64,000 nucleotides of DNA from Takakia lepidozioides (lineage: Eukaryota > Streptophyta > Takakiopsida > Takakiales > Takakiaceae), in the NCBI GenBank assembly GCA_030704615.1, contig CM060734.1, positions 43,726,042 to 43,790,041 of the forward strand, given 5' to 3'. The first letter of the stretch is position 1; the number at the start of each line of letters is the position of its first letter. Shown here piece by piece: positions 12,301 to 24,380 of the stretch. Under the pieces are notes generated by a model. That model worked only from the letters and a program-made list of their open reading frames with translations, did not search any database and was not told the DNA's origin. The position numbers and the translations under genes are program-made.

Positions 12301-14920
12301 TGTGTGGTTTCCTTTTGTATCAGAATGCATTCCATCACTTTGGAAGCATCGCCAGGCTGCGGGTGATGCTTACCATAACTCTGTCGGAGCTTATGTCAGA
12401 TGTCCAAGTAACACAGCGACGGATGGATGGAAGTTTGGAGGAGAGTGGGGAAGCCCAGCGCCTCCGTAAGTCACTTCAACAGGTTGCTGAAGAGAGTATC
12501 AGTCTTGATCTTCTCCAGGAGTGTGGACTCCCTGAAAACACTTTGGAAGCAATTCCAGAAAATACATGTGAAAATCGGTGGCACTGGCCAGCAGTGACTG
12601 ACCTGGCCACGACTCTGCTTCGTGCTGTTGATGCTGCTATTGAGCACGCTCTTCTGGTGCTGGTCTCCCCACTGTAAATGTGTCCAATTTTCTTGCCGTC
12701 ATATTTTTGCATTTTCTTACAGACTGATAACAACCCATCTTTGGGGGTGGCGTATAAAAACCAGTCTTCTGTTGCTTGTTGTCCTGTCTGCGGGTTCTAA
12801 CTTAAAAGTGGAGTTAGGCTGGTTTGTTCCTTTAGGGAAGCATGTAGATCTGTCATATGCTGTCAGATCATCCTATGCTGGTTTCTTCTGGAGTTCATCT
12901 TTCCTTGATGAGCAATGGTTTCCTCCCCTGATGTGCCGGCATCCGTGTTCCTTATGAGAAGGAAGGAGAGTGGAGGTTGGAGGATTCTTTTCTTCAGGGA
13001 ATGTGCTTGCAGGTGAACTGTCTTTGACATATAAAATTTCAACACACTCACAAACGCTTGTGGCTTGGCCAGGGTCCGTCAATGATCAGTAGTGATAAGT
13101 ATGCGACAGCAGAGGCTTACCATGGTCTGGCCTGGGCTTATGCACTCGTACCAGATCTACACATTATGTGGCTGTTGTATCTCTGTGAGGTACATCAAGG
13201 GAATCAGTCGTGGGCGGAAGCCGCCCAGTGTGCTGTTGCTGTGGCAGGGGTTATCATGCAGGTAGTCTGTAATGCGGATAGACTATTTCTATGATGGCTG
13301 GCTATACTTCAAACTCAAAATCTTGTTGTATGTGATGTTTTGATCTGATGCTAATTCCCTCTTAACATTTCGTTTGTGGCTTGCTCTGGTTTGGATAGTT
13401 CGTGCCATTGGAAAACAAGTGTTGAGCTTGAGAGGTTGTGGATTGCAGGCACTAGTGGGGAAGAATGATGCTGTGTGGGGCAAAGAACACATGGAATCCC
13501 TGCGTAGAATTTGCCCGATGCTCAGTGTTGCTGTTTTGGGTGAAGCAGCTGCTGCAGAAGTTGAAGGGTACGGATCATCTAAGCTGACTGTTGAATCGGC
13601 TGTAAAGTATCTTCAGCTGGCAAACAAACTTTTTGTACAGGCAGAGCTTTTCCACTTCTGTGCAGGCATTTTGGAGCTAATTATTCCTGTTCACAAATCA
13701 CGGCGGGCATATGGACAACTGTCTAAGTGCCATACGTCATTAACGAGTATCTACGAATCCATACTGGAGCAGGAATCAAGCCCAATTCCCTTCACAGATG
13801 CAACGTATTACCGAGTGGGTTTCTACGGCAGTCGTTTTGGTAAATTGGACTGCAAAGAATATGTCTACAGGGAAGCACGCGACGTTCGGCTGGGGGATAT
13901 TATGAAAAATCTGGGGAGTATCTATGAGTCTAGAGTAGTAGATGGCAAACAGACACTGCACATTATTCCTGATTCTCGGCAGGTGAATGCTGGAGAGCTT
14001 CAGCCAGGTGTATGCTACTTGCAGATAACGTCAGTGGACCCAGTCATGGAAGACGAGGATTTGGAGAGCCGACAAGAGAGACAGTCTGGCAGGGCGTCTG
14101 CAAGTGTTAGTGCCCGAGTATTTGATCGTTTCCTGTTTGATTCACCTTTTACCAAAAATGGTCGATCTCAGGGGGGCCTAGAAGACCAATGGAAGCGGCG
14201 CACAGTACTGTGGACTGAGGGCCCATTCCCGGCACTGGTGAACAGACTGCTTGTTGTCAAGTCAGAATCGCGAGAGTTTTCACCGATTGAGAATGCCATT
14301 GGGATGATTGAGACTCGCACTGCGGCATTGTTAGGGGAGCTTGAAGAGCAGCGGAGCTCAGAAGGTGACCAGCTGCCACGATTACAAAGCCTGCAACGAA
14401 TCTTGCAAGGAAGTGTTGCTGTGCAGGTATTTGGTTATATTTCTGAACGAACTTTAAGACAGCTTTTCAATTCAACCTGATTTGTTCTGATCTAGTGAGC
14501 GTATTACTTTGGTGGGTGTAATTAAAACTCAAACTGTATGGTTCCTTGAGTATGTCCCTATTGGCTTCATTTCCAGTTCCTTTTTCGGTGATGCAGAGAG
14601 CCAGAGATAGAAAGAAAATTGTCGGGGAAAGAATTGACCAAGTATGTCTCTGGTTTGTTGGACAGGTTAACAGTGGAGTATTAGGTGTATGCACTGCTTT
14701 CTTATCTGGGGAGCCTGCAACACGGTTGCGCTCGCAGGAGCTCCAGCAACTGATAGCGGCATTGTTGGAGTTCATGGCTGTGTGCAAGAAAGCTATCCGT
14801 GTGCACGCTCGGCTGATAGGAGAGGAGGACCAAGACTTCCACTCACAGCTTGTGAATGGTTTCCAGTCTCTTACTGCTGAACTTTCCCACTACATCCCTG
14901 CCATATTGTCTGAACTATGA
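309..14920 (+). CDS. SPK1: SPIKE1-type DOCK family guanine nucleotide exchange factor, 5' truncated by window
   Basis: Plant DOCK-family GEF that activates ROP GTPases and thereby controls actin organisation and cell shape. I assembled 28 exons by homology, each with AG/GT borders and compatible phase: 309-454, 1020-1132, 1597-1655, 2062-2159, 2340-2477, 2710-3024, 3377-3667, 4058-4225, 5075-5266, 5511-5554, 5945-6017, 6481-6642, 6835-6942, 7163-7200, 7514-7658, 8038-8164, 8550-8743, 8976-9106, 9383-9458, 9913-10023, 10240-10422, 10598-10735, 10910-11077, 11682-12029, 12324-12656, 13073-13261, 13449-14426, 14666-14920. They sum to 1,772 codons plus TGA; Arabidopsis SPK1 is about 1,830 aa, so roughly the first 60-90 residues lie upstream. 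The C2-like DHR1 region falls around exons 8-9 (for example LLFTFFHVDLQ). DHR2 occupies the last three exons (TDATYYRVGFYG, ENAIGMIETRT, AELSHYIPAILSEL). The family is well conserved, so identity is very secure. The first two exons are the weakest matches. No frameshift or stop was seen. Confidence 0.95.
523..912 (+). repeat. Three tandem copies of a ~130-bp repeat with (GA)n tracts, in SPK1 intron
   Basis: Within the intron between 454 and 1020, the phrase GAGAATGTACTC recurs at 523, 652 and 816. Each time it is followed by a near-identical block (GACGTTGTTTGCCGTAGCC, then GTGGCCATTGACCCC, then GGAACACAAAGGGACAGAA, the last only in the first two copies) and by GA microsatellite near 641-654, 790-806 and 889-912. 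An inverted copy sits in a later intron at about 1930-2000. This is a dispersed repeat family of unknown type; no coding content is supported. Confidence 0.8.
1930..2000 (-). repeat. Inverted copy of the 523-912 repeat unit
   Basis: Read on the minus strand, this segment gives GATGTACTCATAAGACG followed by TTGTTTGCCGTAGCCTTGTG, matching the unit repeated at 523-912. It lies in the SPK1 intron between 1655 and 2062. The opposite orientation suggests transposition rather than tandem slippage. Confidence 0.7.
8452..8531 (+). repeat. Two-copy ~40-bp tandem duplication in SPK1 intron
   Basis: Two adjacent copies of a roughly 40-bp unit sharing AGTTACTAA, AAGGTA, GTAAGTAGTCAAGAATAAT. They lie just upstream of the acceptor of the exon starting at 8550. 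No function is evident. Confidence 0.75.
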
Positions 14921-16416
14921 TGAGAGAAGAGAGTGGGATAAGATTTGGTGTTCGTTAGATGCCTCTGGGTCTGTAGGTGCGGAGATATTGTAGAACGATT
15001 CCTTTGATCATGTTATGATGTGTATACTTAGCTTGACCCTTCACGCATGGAAGCCGTCCTCCCTATCATGCTGTATTCTGAGGGAGCTGTTACAGTTAAG
15101 TGTCTTGCGAGCAGACAAGGCCCACATTTGCAGGTGTCACCCTCCCTTTCATCCTGCAACATCCAGTTTAGTAGCCTAAGTAGTTTAGATGTGTTAGTTT
15201 ACCTGGTCAGTGGTGTCCTTTTCCCCTTACACCGCCAAGGTTGGATCTGAGAGTTGGCAATGGCAAATTGGGCCATTTGAGAACTGTAGTTCTTCATAGG
15301 GCAGCAACAGGAGTTATACAACTTAGCTGGGTCTTTGGGACCCTTCGAAATCAAATATCAGATGTAACATTTACCATTTTGAGAAGTCTTCACCAGTGGA
15401 AGAATGTTCCATACCTTCTGTAGGTGAGATTGTTTGCAGATTGAGTTTTGGGCATAACGATGCATTTAGCCTCTCAATTCTGGACACACTGTTCAGTAGA
15501 GGGATTTGTTTTTGGGTTTTCTCCTAACCCCGATTGGGAGGGATTGGCACATGGAATGTTGGGAGGCTTCTTCTTTGGTAACAGTGGTGATGTTGTCAAG
15601 GACAGGAGAGGAGAGGAGCAAACTAGATTTCATAGGCATGGTGTGTTACCTGTTGTACTAACTGGGGCTATGCAATAAATGCATAAGACATGACCGAGGA
15701 GAAGGCTGAATATGTTCGGCAATTTCAAGGACCGTTCCCTGACAGGATGTGCGGTCAACCTACTACAATGCTGGTTCGAGGTCCCTTCCTTCTGGACTTC
15801 TAATGCAATAAGCCATGACATGCCAGTGGTGTGCAATGCAGAAAGAGCAACTTACCTGGTCTTCATTTGCTGGAGTGCAGTGAAAAAAAACCATGCTCTC
15901 CTGGACTTTCATGGAATGCATCAAGAATACTATGACAAGTAGGATCGGACAAATTGCGGTCCTGATTGTAGTTCAAAACCTTTTAGCATGTCTCAGAGAC
16001 CTGCTTTACCACACACCATTTTGTGGTTCTGGAAGGAAGAGGGAGTGAGGCCAAAGACTTTCTTACTCATAGCAGGAAAAGTAACTCAGGAAAGCTGCCG
16101 ACAGGAGGTGTAGCAAAGGTATGTATCTACCTTGCATCAGGCTGGGCTGCACTGGTGAATGCATGTAGGAATGACCTGTGTAAACGACTTATGTGAGATA
16201 TAATGATCTTGTTCTCGATTGGTAAACATATAAGAACTTGGGATGAGCTTTAGGGTTGCTTTGTAGATTTCGAGTGTACAACATATCCATCATGGTGTCA
16301 ATTAGTCATTCATGATCAAAGCCTGACCTGGGTTCAATGTCGCCAAGTAATAGAAGTGCCCAGGGGAGGCCCAGGTGGGCCGTTGCTGGGGGACCCACAC
16401 AGGGCTGTCAGGGTAT
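14921..16416. other. Intergenic: SPK1 3' flank
   Basis: Follows the SPK1 stop codon. It presumably starts with the 3' untranslated region. Only short open frames without recognisable domains were seen. Confidence 0.5.
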
Positions 16417-16560
16417 TCAACTCCCCGGGCGACCCACCTTCCTTGGTCGCTTTGCCGACCCGCGGTTCAATACATGAATGGCCGAATTACATGATCCCCA
16501 AAACCCATGCAGTCCACATGCATGCGTGCATCCTCATACCCATGCATCCACCCCATCCAT
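16417..16560 (+). repeat. MULE left terminal inverted repeat
   Basis: Pairs with about 22,080-22,229 on the other strand. The best-conserved core is about 16,464-16,512. Confidence 0.8.
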
Positions 16561-17139
16561 GTCCAACCCACACATGAACTGCACATGCCTCATTTATGGA
16601 AGGTATTTGAAATTCAAATTTCAAAATTGAAAATGCAAGAAGGCTGCGGTTGTTCCCGCCCTGACATCTGTACATTGAGGTGAAGAATTGGAATCTTGCA
16701 TCTCACCGTCTTGCAAGCATGGCCACCGCCCCATTGCCAGATGTTGTTGTTCCTCGCTTGGTCGCATAATTGCGAATTGCCATGCAGACCCCTTCCCCAG
16801 GCACGTTCACACACCATGTATTGACGTGGAGGTCCCAATGGCATAGAGGTGCACCTGACTATAGGACAGCTGATGTCACGTTCGTTCCATGGGATCGGGT
16901 TGATGACTTCATTGCAGGCGAGTCGGCTTGCTCAAATGCCCGTTGTAAGTTCACCAAACAACAGCAATCTGACACCCATCAAGGTGCCCTGCATGCTCCA
17001 CGGATCAACAGCTGCTTGCAAATGACAAGGTGATTATCTACAGTCCTTTCACGTATTTCTGCAATGGTTCGTGCATGTCAACAATGCATGTCCTTGAACC
17101 TCTGTCGTTTCTCTAATGCTATGCTCGTTTTTGCTTCAG

Positions 17140-18975
17140 GTACCATTACTCTTACAGTCCTACAAACCATTCCATGGGCGTTATGCAAATCAGAAAAGAC
17201 AGGTGGCCCAAAAACAGAAACGACCTCCTCCGAAAAAACCACAACAACAGATGTCAACTGCGTCTACGTCTGGAACATCTGAACCAAAACCAAAGCAAAG
17301 AAGAATAACAGGGAAGAATGGAGGGGAGGGCATCAAACGTGGTTGTATATGCAAAATAGTGCTATCTTCATCCCGGAATCGCTATGTTGGTGTACTACCA
17401 GTAGAACCACGTCAATAGACATGGTGATCCTGTTCGCGGGCCTTCCTATGAGAAGTCGCGGCATGCTATTGCACCTCATCTTTGTAACGACATGAGAGCG
17501 TGGATCCTACACCAACTGCGCCTAGGTCTCTCTATTAACAAAATAATGGCGAACCACACACAAAAAGTGAAAGACATCATGGAAGGACGGGTTGGAGCTG
17601 GTTATTCGAGATACGTTCTTGTTGTCGCATGATATCAGAAACATTGCCAACAAATGCGACGAGGAGCCTTTCAATAGACATCATAACGACGCTCGCACTG
17701 TCCGAATGTGGGTGGCTGAAAATCCGAACAGTGTCTTTTACTATCAAGAAGAACTTGTTCACCTGACCTGGACATCAAGTAAACGCAAGCTCGATCTATC
17801 ATTTGTGTGAATGAAAAGAAGGTCGTGTATTGCTCCTTAACACTGTGGTTCCTGTTATGTAATCAAAGTTCTACTCCACTATTTAACTTGTGCATACCCT
17901 TCCCATCATCTTTCTCTCTCCACTTCTCCACACATGTACATCTCGACCTACTTGTGGCATATATGACTCCATAATTGCATCTCTCAGTGACAAAAGGCAT
18001 TAAATCAATCTATTGTATCTGAGTTCAGCCGCTCATGCTGCCAAACTTTGGATTCGAACTTACGTTCCAAGAAATTATACATGGATCCATTATATGATGA
18101 TTTGCCCAGCCCCGTCGTACTTGAACTCACAATTGCTCCCCTACTGTTACAGTATCCATTATACACCATGATGGTCTTCGATCAGCGGCTGAATGGAATT
18201 CCAGTGGCATATGTTATTACTGCAACGAGTAAGACAACTGATCTGCTACCATGGATGTGCGCCTTGAACCAGCAAATGACCAATGCGCGGCCGCTTTGGC
18301 ATCCAAATGCGTTTATTGTCGACGATGCAAATGCTGAGATAAACGCCATTAGGTCTGGGTCTACTACTTGGAATGGAATGTCAAATAACATGCACAAAAC
18401 AGTTGTGGAATAATTGAACATGAACTGTTATGGAGCATCCATGATTTGTGTAGTCTATACTTCATATAACCTTTTTTTCAGTATGTGCATATATTGGTTC
18501 ACGTTGCTGACTATATTAATCAGGTCTGTTTGGGGATGCATGTGCTATTTTTTGTGCATATGGCATGTCCGAAGAGCCTGGTTAAAAATGTTGTGTCCAA
18601 GATAAAAGACCCTGCCAAACGCGTCGACGTTTTACATGACTTAGGGGAAATTATGTATGATTCCAGAGGGGTTTCTGGTGATGCTGCCATTGCATGGGTT
18701 GTGTATAAGGTCATTGGCCTCTGGGAAAAGTATCCCACCTTAGAAGAATTTATCCATTACCTAGAGACATATAATTGGCTATCAAAAGCAGACATGTGGA
18801 TCATGGGTTCTCAAAAAATACCACATGCATCTCAAGACACAAACGCAACAATTCAGGCATATCACGGCAATCTGAAAGCCCAACTTTAGAGCACAAAGAG
18901 CGTCCTCACCAGCCGCCGTGTTGATTGGCTAATCTCAGGGCTTGTTTGGGATGTTCTTACTCATTTTGGGGGAAA
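17140..18975 (+). pseudogene. MULE transposase remnant (DDE superfamily)
   Basis: Recognisable blocks lie in order but in shifting frames. A basic N-terminal region (17,150-17,420) is followed by a DNA-binding-like block with NDARTVRMWVAENPNSVFYY (about 17,690-17,750). The MULE catalytic core follows, with YPLYTMMVFDQRLNGIPVAY and FIVDDANAEINAI (18,150-18,350). The C-terminal part has WHVRRAWLK, DPAKRVDVLHDLGE, ASQDTNATIQAYHGNLK and RRVDWLISGLVWDVLTHFGG (18,560-18,975). Frames shift near 17,590 and again in an A-run near 18,585. A TAG stop follows GNLKAQL at about 18,886. The first catalytic Asp block (normally DxTFGTN) is not recognisable. The gene is dead, but the family is clear from motif order. 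Confidence 0.8.
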
Positions 18976-18999
18976 GTGTTGAGCACCTCTGCATGAGTA

Positions 19000-20069
19000 C
19001 AATGACACTTTCTGTGTGGTAAAGAGAACAACTTATGGATGTGGCGTTTCATTTTGCAGGCATGGTATGAAGTCGTGTTTCTGGACCATGCCTGATTCGG
19101 ATGTTTTCGTGGCAATTCATACAAATCCTATTATGAAGATATGAAAATGATGTGTAAGCTGATCTTTCAATGGACATGTTGTTGTTGCAACTGTTTCTTT
19201 TATGAAAAGTTGCAGGTCGCCATCTATGTCTGCAGTGAAGTTGGCTTGGAGCAGTAGGGTAGGCCTCCATGTTTGGGGGGGATACATGTATGTAGGTTCT
19301 TCTCGTCGCATCTGGATAACAATGAATCCTTCTTGAGATTTTGGGGCTACTATTCAATAACAAACACTTTGCTGATATGGGTTTTAGCAATTTTGTGATG
19401 TTTCATATTCATGTCCCCCACCGATGTACTTTTCATTCCACTGGTATTCTTTTCCGAAATCCACATAACTGCAGTCCATGGAATGCCCCTTGTATGTATG
19501 GAGAGTTATCCATGTCGGACGAGCAGTCCAAATGCAATGCAGATAGTCCCATGTGTAATGTGAAATCCATATGAGTATATCATTACATAAGAGTACGTGA
19601 CCGATTTGAACATGAAAACAACCACACCAGAATCCTGTATTGCAATCATGTATGCGGTGTGGAAACACACAGAGACGTATGAGATAGCCCAACAACCTTT
19701 TTATTGAACATGTGTGAAGCACCCTTTTAGACTACAAATGGCTTCATGTCAATGAGGACACACTGAAATACAACTACAGAATAGAATGTGAGGAGCATGC
19801 TACTGTGGACTGACATCAAAGAACTACACAAGAAGAATGAACAGTGGGTAGTCGTCCTCGTCAGGCACAACAGTCTTGTTGACATTGGGCAGCCCATGTG
19901 GAGTGTGCCCTTTCAACTCCATTTCTACCATACGTAGCATTTCCAGCCTTTTGTGAAAAACATCTTCCACATGAAACCACGTCTTGTCGAACTACGCATT
20001 GCAAACAAGCGGAAAGACAATTACTAGGAAATGAGGGCATAACACATATGAGATAGCCAAACTATAGCA
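19000..20069. other. MULE interior without recognisable genes
   Basis: Sequence between the plus-strand transposase and the minus-strand protease remnant. Only short open frames were seen on either strand. Confidence 0.4.
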
Positions 20070-21075
20070 GCAGAAATCCAGATGTCTTACCAGACCCGCC
20101 CCATTTGGACGGGGAGATCAACAAACGTTTCATGGAGGTAGTACATGTCAATGTAATGGGTGCAAAAGTAACCACATTCCCAATTCGAAGGCTGTTGGGG
20201 TACAAGAGGCCGCAACCACCGGGCTGAGGAACATGCCCACTTTCATTCAGGTGATGCAGGGAACATGTTGCGTAGTACTGCCCACAATTTGGCCACATCT
20301 TGGTGGAGGTTACAATCTTATATGAGTTCTAGATAGAGTTGAGGTGCAGGAATCTGTGAGCCTCTAGAATAAGCACGCTCCAGTGGGAACTACAAAACAA
20401 CTTGTAATATGTGAGCATGTAAAAAACATGTATGTTGAGACATACACACTATAATGGACGGAATAGGGACTTCATATGCAAAGTTGGAAACAACAAGGGG
20501 ATGAAGTCTAGTACTCACTCATAAAAGACGGGCACAATAAGAGCATGAATGCCTGAAACCATCAAATTCCGAAAACTTGTGCCCTCCTTCCATATTTTTA
20601 TGGACTCACCTGTACTACCATACTTCTTACCCTGCTCTCGAAGTCCCATCCAAGTAAAGGAATGCAAAGCTACATATTTACACGTAACATGGTAGGGAAT
20701 AGATAAGCCTTTCCAGGTAATCCAAAAAGCTATCATTCTAACACTACTCCAACCCCTTGGATCTTGAAGATTATCCATGTCTACCAGGCGCAAAGGCACC
20801 TGCTTAGCTGGCACATTTGTGAAGAACCACACATCAGTGCTTCTGTTACTGCCTTGTCCATGCTGCCTCCTGCCAAACAAATACGGAATCCTCGAACTGC
20901 ATGAATGTTTAATGGTTTTTGCCTTACAATGAATTGGTTGGTAATGCCAAAATTTAGTTGGACCAGATCTTTTATTCAGGCCCTCACAAGTCGGGAAAAC
21001 ACAGGTACCGTACATGATCCACCTAACACAACCGAACCACACCATTACATAGAAATGGTATGTAAAGATTTGCAT
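20070..21075 (-). pseudogene. Ulp1/C48-type cysteine (SUMO) protease-like gene carried by the MULE
   Basis: The minus-strand exon 21,075-20,519 ends ALIVPVFYD and splices at a GTGAGT donor to an exon starting at 20,389. Joined, they read SHWSVLILEAHRFLHLNS, the His-Trp block of Ulp1 proteases. Further down, one frame contains VAKLWAVLRNMFP, a TGA stop, then PLVPQQPSNWECGYF (about 20,220-20,160), the Gln and catalytic Cys block. The usual catalytic Asp (hxDS) reads Asn here, and with the TGA and another frame break this argues for a dead copy. An upstream exon with WDDLICEAHSK may lie near 21,500-21,590. Ulp1 genes are known passengers of plant MULEs. Confidence 0.72.
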
Positions 21076-22079
21076 TTCAGCAGAAGAAGCTGATTACTAG
21101 TAAGAAGTTGTTCATTTGTGGCTCTGGCTGCGGTCCCTATACAATAACATGATCCAAATTGTAGTACCATGTAAATGGAAAAAACGAGGGGAACTGATTG
21201 CGGTCAGTGAACTCACAGTATGTCCTCCATGACCTTATGCAAGCTGTGAACATAGAACGTGGACAAGAGCATTAGTTTGTTGCAATGAATGGATGTCCTT
21301 AACAGAATTAAGTCCACACACCAAAGAGCAAACTTAGGTGATGTAAATGAGAAAAGAATTAGCACCTGCTACATGGTGGTTTTGTATTTCCGCCCCGATT
21401 CTTCTGTTCTTTAGTTTCCTATTTACTTCAGTGTGTGAACATTCAGTTTTTCTTATCTTTGTAAATAATGTGGCAGTAGATACATTTGAATGGTTTCTTG
21501 TGGTGATCACTAGGTTCTTGAACGCGGGCCTTGGAGTGCGCCTCGCAAATGAGGTCGTCCCACTCGCCAGTATCATGTTCCTCATGGTATTGGCGCCTAT
21601 TCTCTGTCATTGTGCTTCGCTTCACCATAGTGATGAGGTAGTGAGGTCTGCAAAATGCAAACGCAAAGAATGGCGGTCATTACACACACATGTTGCAGCC
21701 CATATGTCCTCACAAAGCCAAATACATGGAGTTTGAATGCCTCGAACCCTAGATAATCCTGTGTTGTTGCTCCTGCTGTTGGTGTGTTGATCGTTGCTCG
21801 TATGATCACAAAACAAACATGTGAATCTGTTGCAAGTGTGTTTTCAGAAGCTTTGCGCCACATCCGTGTAATTTAGTCGTCTTGCATGCTCTTGTGGAGG
21901 AGAATGATCGTAGGTGGCGTCGCTTCCAACTTTTGTCGATGGAGAGAATGTTGGTGGCCATTGTCACGCTGTGAGAGCACGGCGGAAGTGGAGGATGCCA
22001 AGCGACTGGACAGAGACAGATTTAGACATTTCACACGTGGGTGCCATCCTGCAATTAAAAATTCAATCTAATCATATCT

Positions 22080-22229
22080 CATACTTATGTCATGTGCATG
22101 TATGCATGTGGTGGGCATGGGTGGCCGTGAGGCATGTGGAGGGCATGGGTTTTGGGGATCATATAATTCGGGTATTCAAGTATTGAACGGTGGTCGACCG
22201 TGGAGGGTGGTTCGCCTAGGGAAGTGACA
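22080..22229 (-). repeat. MULE right terminal inverted repeat
   Basis: Inverted partner of 16,417-16,560. The outermost recognisable shared bases are around 22,226-22,229. Confidence 0.8.
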
Positions 22230-22253
22230 AGGCTTGCTGACATGAGGTTCATA

Positions 22254-23388
22254 TAGTGTTGGGCGGGAATATCAATATACTCTGATATACCCGCCGGGTA
22301 TATCAGGGTATATTGATATATATATACCCTGGTGTGGCAAGTTTAGGTACCCGGATGTATACCCGTATATCAGGGTATATTTTTATGATATACCCTTATC
22401 CTTATATTTACCTATATCAAGACGCTCAATATACCCTACTTTCCTGAAGGGTTAAAATGAAGGGTATATCTAATCAGGGTATATAAGGGCTTTTATGTGC
22501 CTTCATAGCCTTTATGTGCTAGGTCTTTCTCTTTTTTGTTGTGTTGTTAGGGAGCCTTGAGCTATAAGAAAGCTCCAATCACAGCTAAAACAAATGTTAC
22601 ATATATATCATTCTTTAAATGTCATATAACCCAAACAATACCTCTTCAGATCTCGCATATATATATATATATATATAAGGAAACCTGACAGCCCACAATT
22701 TAGGTCCTTGAGGGGCTTTTATTTATTTAAGGAAATCTGGGAGCGACAGCCCACAATTCAAGCCCTTGAGGAGGGGGAAAGATTAACCCCATTTCATTTA
22801 TGGGCCATGAGACCTACAGGACGATCAACACCCAAACATACCGTCACATGAACAATCCCACAGACGGGGCAGGGCAGCGGGTTCGAACCCCGAACCACCT
22901 GAGTGACACACACTGTGCACTTACCAGCTGAGCTACCAACCGATGTGCTGTTTTTTTAATCTCAAACCTCCTGCATCTTGCATTGGAAATTAACACCAAA
23001 ATATTATGCACTATCTTATCAATTTTCTTTTACCATAGGATTTTTTTTTTAAATTTAATTTTTACATATTGAAGAACATCTTGTGAGCAGTCGCTCCCAG
23101 GTTTCCTTTTTGAAAAAAAAAAAAAAACCATCATATATTCTTTAAAACCATTAAATTATATATTAATGGAAATAACTATCCATACCCGGAAACTGTTCAT
23201 ACCCTCAGGGTATATTTTGGCATATATATCCATACCCGGGGGTTATATAGAAATCTGAAAAGTTAATTTACCCATACCCGGAGGGTAAATAATTTTTTGA
23301 GATTTCAATTTATCCATAAATGATTTGACAAAAATAATTTACTTATACCCTAAGGGTATATTGAAATCAATATACCCGCACAACACTG
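22254..23388. mobile_element. AT-rich non-autonomous inverted-repeat element (hAT-like termini)
   Basis: The left end reads AGTGTTGGGCGGGAATAT and the right end, on the minus strand, CAGTGTTGTGCGGGTATATT, so the termini are inverted. The interior next to both ends is full of variants of GGTATATTGATATA, TACCCGGAGGG and CATACCCGG. No protein is encoded. CAGTGTTG ends resemble hAT elements, but no 8-bp duplication was found: the flanks GTTCATAT and GTATGAAC are inverted rather than direct. A sequence starting CAGTGTTGTGC with similar GGGTAA repeats occurs at 35,486, so this is a family. It lies immediately right of the MULE. Confidence 0.6.
22860..22944 (-). repeat. tRNA-derived SINE-like head (A and B boxes)
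   Basis: The minus strand contains GGTAGCTCAGCTGGT (22,937-22,923; A-box-like) and GGGTTCGAACCC (22,890-22,879; B box) at tRNA-like spacing. The flanking sequence does not form an acceptor stem, so this is a pol III promoter relic and not a tRNA gene. Around it, GGAAA(C/T)CTGGGAGCGAC occurs near 22,731 and inverted near 23,083-23,106, hinting at a further nested element. Confidence 0.6.
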
Positions 23389-24380
23389 GTATGAACATAC
23401 CTCCGGTTTCTGGAGTCTGGACTCTTCCTTGATCTTCTCACAATGCGCTGGTCTCTTTGTTCAACTGGTATTCTCCTTCTCGATCCTCCTACTTCTTACC
23501 ATAGCACCACCGCTGCTCTTTAGCGCGCGCTGATGCTAGCCCAAACTTTTCCTTTATGTAGGCTTTTCAAGCAAAACGTAGTGCATGTGTGGGGAGAACA
23601 TCCATGTATGTAAGGAATATATCAAGAATATCCACAGACAGGCTAGCGGGATTCACATTTATGCGTCCACGCACAGCTGCCAATCATCCCAACTTTCCAC
23701 AACACTGAAATGAAAGCAAGTAATAAATGGGTTGGAAGAGCGCTGCTTGCGTGGAGGAGGAATGATTGAGAGCTTCGTTGCATGTGTGCGCGAAAGCAGC
23801 AGCCACATGCCGCCTCCTCCTTCCTATCCACATGGCATTGACAAGTTCGCTAACCGCACCAAACGGTCAAATCAAGACCTTCTGGTAGCTTATCTAGGGC
23901 TGTTCTCAGCACTGCTGTCTTGAAGTGGTGAACTGTTCTTGAATGAATTTGAAGCCAAAGCCTGGCTACTTCGAAAGTGGTTTGATGAATTTCAGGCTGG
24001 GTGAGAGAGAAGAGAGAGGGAGAAGTTGGGGTATGTGGAGATGCAAATTCGGTGACATTATGGAAAGAGGAGGAGAAATTGGGTCTGGGAAACTTGAGGG
24101 GAGTGGAAAGAGAGAAGGGTAGGAGAGCGGGGTTGGTGGTTGCAAGTGTGGGCGCACCTCATGTGAGCAAACGTGACGGGGCGAGGCATTCGAGGTTGAA
24201 TTGTAATCGGAGGCCTCCAATTTCCAGGAGCTTCGGACTGACAAGTGAGGAAACCACTTAATGTTGAAGATTCTCAGTTTTCAGTTGAGAAACTTAAGGT
24301 GAAGCGTGGTCACTGGTGGAGGCCCGAGGGTTAGGATGTGTCTTTGCACTAGCAGAATTGGGCTGGAGAGAGATTCTAAG
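23389..24380. other. Intergenic, upstream of the F-box gene
   Basis: No convincing coding sequence. A purine-rich stretch (GAGAGAGAAGAGAGAGG and similar) at about 24,001-24,120 may be promoter or 5' leader of the F-box gene. Confidence 0.4.

Larger units (their letters stand above)
16417..22229. mobile_element. Mutator-like element (MULE) with long terminal inverted repeats
   Basis: The left end (16,417 to about 16,560) and the right end (about 22,080-22,229) are inverted copies. The minus strand of the left end and the plus strand of the right end share GCATGGGTTTTGGGGATCAT, then AATTCG, ATTCA and GTATTGAAC. The outer part aligns as GGAAGGTGGGTCGCCCGGGGA versus GGAGGGTGGTTCGCCTAGGGA. Inside are a MULE-type transposase remnant on + and a Ulp1-like protease on -. 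Long inverted repeats of over 100 bp and an accompanying Ulp1 gene are known features of some plant MULEs (Kaonashi-type). I could not identify a clean 9-bp target duplication, so the exact ends are approximate. Confidence 0.8.
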
